A stretch of DNA of 15,280 nt from an uncultured Lachnospiraceae bacterium (GTDB taxonomy: Bacteria; Bacillota_A; Clostridia; Lachnospirales; Lachnospiraceae): positions 1 to 15,280 of the forward strand of contig USDU01000035.1 in assembly GCA_900553635.1 (NCBI GenBank), read 5' to 3'. Numbering within the stretch: the first letter of the stretch is position 1; the number at the start of each line of letters is the position of its first letter. The position numbers and the translations under genes were made by a program. The notes beneath the pieces are model-generated. The model was given only the letters and a program-made list of their open reading frames with translations, did no database searches and was not told the DNA's origin. Below, in pieces: positions 14,170 to 15,280 of this stretch.

Positions 14170-15280
14170 ATGAAAGTTAGAATTGGAATTGACGTAGGCG
14201 GTACCTTTACGGATGCAGCGCTGATCAATAATGATACGTTTGAACTGGTCAGCACAGCCAAGGTACCTACGACCCATAAGGATAAAGCAGGCGTAGCAGC
14301 CGGTATCGTGCAGGTACTGCGTGAGATCATGGAGAAAAATCAGGTAAAGCCGGAAGATGTAGTATTTATTTCCCATGGAACGACACAGGCGACCAATGCC
14401 CTGCTGGAAGGCGACGTAGTAAAAGTAGGTATTGTAACCATCGGAAAAGGAATTGAGGGCGCCAAGTCCAAGAGCGATACGGTCATGGGCGACATTCCCC
14501 TGACGGCTACCAAGAGCCTTCATTCAGAAAATGAGTATGTGGAGAGTGAAACCGAAGCATTTTGCCAGAATGCAGCTGAGGCAGTGATACGGCTTCAGGA
14601 AAAAGGCTGTGAGGCAATCGTGGCGGCTGAGGCGTTCAGTGTAGACCATCCGGAGAACGAGACGAAGGTTTCGGAGATCTGCCAGGAAAAGGGAATTACA
14701 GCGACAGCCACCAACGAGATATCCAAGCTTTATGGCCTGAAGGTAAGAACACGTACCGCGGTTGTCAACGCCAGCATTATGCCAAAGATGCTGGATGCAG
14801 CCAATATGACAGAATCCAGTATTAAAAAAGCCGGAATTCAGACGCCACTTATGGTAATGCGTTGTGACGGTGGTGTAATGACAGTAGATGAGGTGCGCAG
14901 AAGGCCGATTTTGACGATTCTGTCCGGTCCTGCAGCAGGAGTGGCCGGTGCGCTGATGTATGAAAAGTTGACCAACGGTATCTTCCTGGAGGTAGGAGGA
15001 ACCAGTACGGACATCTCCTGTGTGAAAGATGGAAAGGTCATGGTCAAATACGCCGAGGTAGGCGGTCACAAGACCTATCTGACTTCTCTGGATGTGCGCA
15101 CAGTGGGCATCGGCGGCGGAAGTATGATTCAGATTGAAAATGGAAAAATTTCAGATGTAGGACCCAGAAGCGTACATATTGCAGGTCTGGATTATGAGGT
15201 TTATTCTGACAGCGCAGATATTGTTGACCCGGTTCTCTGTGCGATAAAGCCCACGGATACACACCCGGATTACGCGTATG
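14170..15280 (+). CDS. Hydantoinase/oxoprolinase family protein, HyuA-type subunit (3' end outside window)
   Basis: The frame is open from ATG 14170 to the window edge, 370 codons with no stop. GAGGTAGGA lies just upstream. The N-terminus MKVRIGIDVGGTFTDAALI is the ASKHA-type phosphate motif of the hydantoinase/oxoprolinase N-terminal region. ISHGTTQATNALLEG (about residues 68-82) and, in the second domain, LSGPAAGVAGA, LEVGGTSTDIS and VGIGGGSMIQIENG are family hallmarks. Members use ATP to open cyclic amides (hydantoins, 5-oxoproline) or to carboxylate ketones with a HyuB-type partner, which would be expected downstream outside the window. The particular substrate cannot be read from sequence. 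With the ROK regulator and permease upstream it makes a coherent catabolic unit. Confidence 0.9.
   Translation, partial: MKVRIGIDVGGTFTDAALINNDTFELVSTAKVPTTHKDKAGVAAGIVQVLREIMEKNQVKPEDVVFISHGTTQATNALLEGDVVKVGIVTIGKGIEGAKSKSDTVMGDIPLTATKSLHSENEYVESETEAFCQNAAEAVIRLQEKGCEAIVAAEAFSVDHPENETKVSEICQEKGITATATNEISKLYGLKVRTRTAVVNASIMPKMLDAANMTESSIKKAGIQTPLMVMRCDGGVMTVDEVRRRPILTILSGPAAGVAGALMYEKLTNGIFLEVGGTSTDISCVKDGKVMVKYAEVGGHKTYLTSLDVRTVGIGGGSMIQIENGKISDVGPRSVHIAGLDYEVYSDSADIVDPVLCAIKPTDTHPDYAY

Noticed and set aside
1..15280. CRISPR arrays, tRNA/rRNA genes, insertion sequences, prophage or integration sites
   Set aside because: No regularly spaced repeats, tRNA-like cloverleaf, transposase, integrase or terminal repeats were seen on either strand.

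Overview
The window looks like a chromosomal segment of a Clostridia-class Firmicute, most likely a Lachnospiraceae-type gut anaerobe. The reasons are an RpoC with a very acidic C-terminal tail, purine-rich GGAGG-type ribosome binding sites, frequent GTG/TTG starts, consensus SigA-type promoters, a FliB-like Cys-cluster protein, and many small membrane proteins. The species assignment is inference; no rRNA or other taxonomic marker is present.

Layout. (1) 1-2636: the C-terminal 877 residues of RpoC (beta prime), closed by an intrinsic terminator. (2) 2708-5082: a strong promoter with a palindrome just downstream of its -10 drives a lone FeoA-domain protein, then a two-TM GGDEF diguanylate cyclase, then a membrane-anchored protein with a degenerate GGDEF and an intact EAL domain. 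This looks like one operon for making and breaking c-di-GMP, headed by a metal-related small protein. (3) 5019-6514, minus strand: a FliB-like Cys-rich protein and, downstream of it, a possible 76-residue membrane peptide whose ribosome binding site lies inside a hairpin. (4) 6758-9525, plus strand: a MATE exporter, an isoaspartyl dipeptidase (iadA) and an abutting 66-residue one-TM protein. (5) 9549-11305: an mgtE magnesium channel/transporter preceded by a leader of about 340 nt. The leader holds a consensus promoter, a 34-codon ORF with a very strong Shine-Dalgarno, a long imperfect hairpin overlapping the end of that ORF, and an intrinsic terminator before mgtE. (6) 11306-15280: tandem promoters sharing a 14-bp repeat, a ROK-type regulator that has lost the kinase signatures, a multi-TM permease, and the first 370 codons of a HyuA-type hydantoinase/oxoprolinase subunit. 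This looks like a regulator-transporter-hydrolase catabolic locus that continues beyond the window.

The most interesting part is the mgtE leader. It has the layout of a transcription-attenuation or riboswitch control region, but I do not see the conserved M-box core expected upstream of Mg2+ transporters. Second is the feoA-GGDEF-EAL operon, with its operator-like palindrome and division of labour between an active cyclase and a phosphodiesterase. Promoters, operators and RNA structures were found by eye and were not computed.
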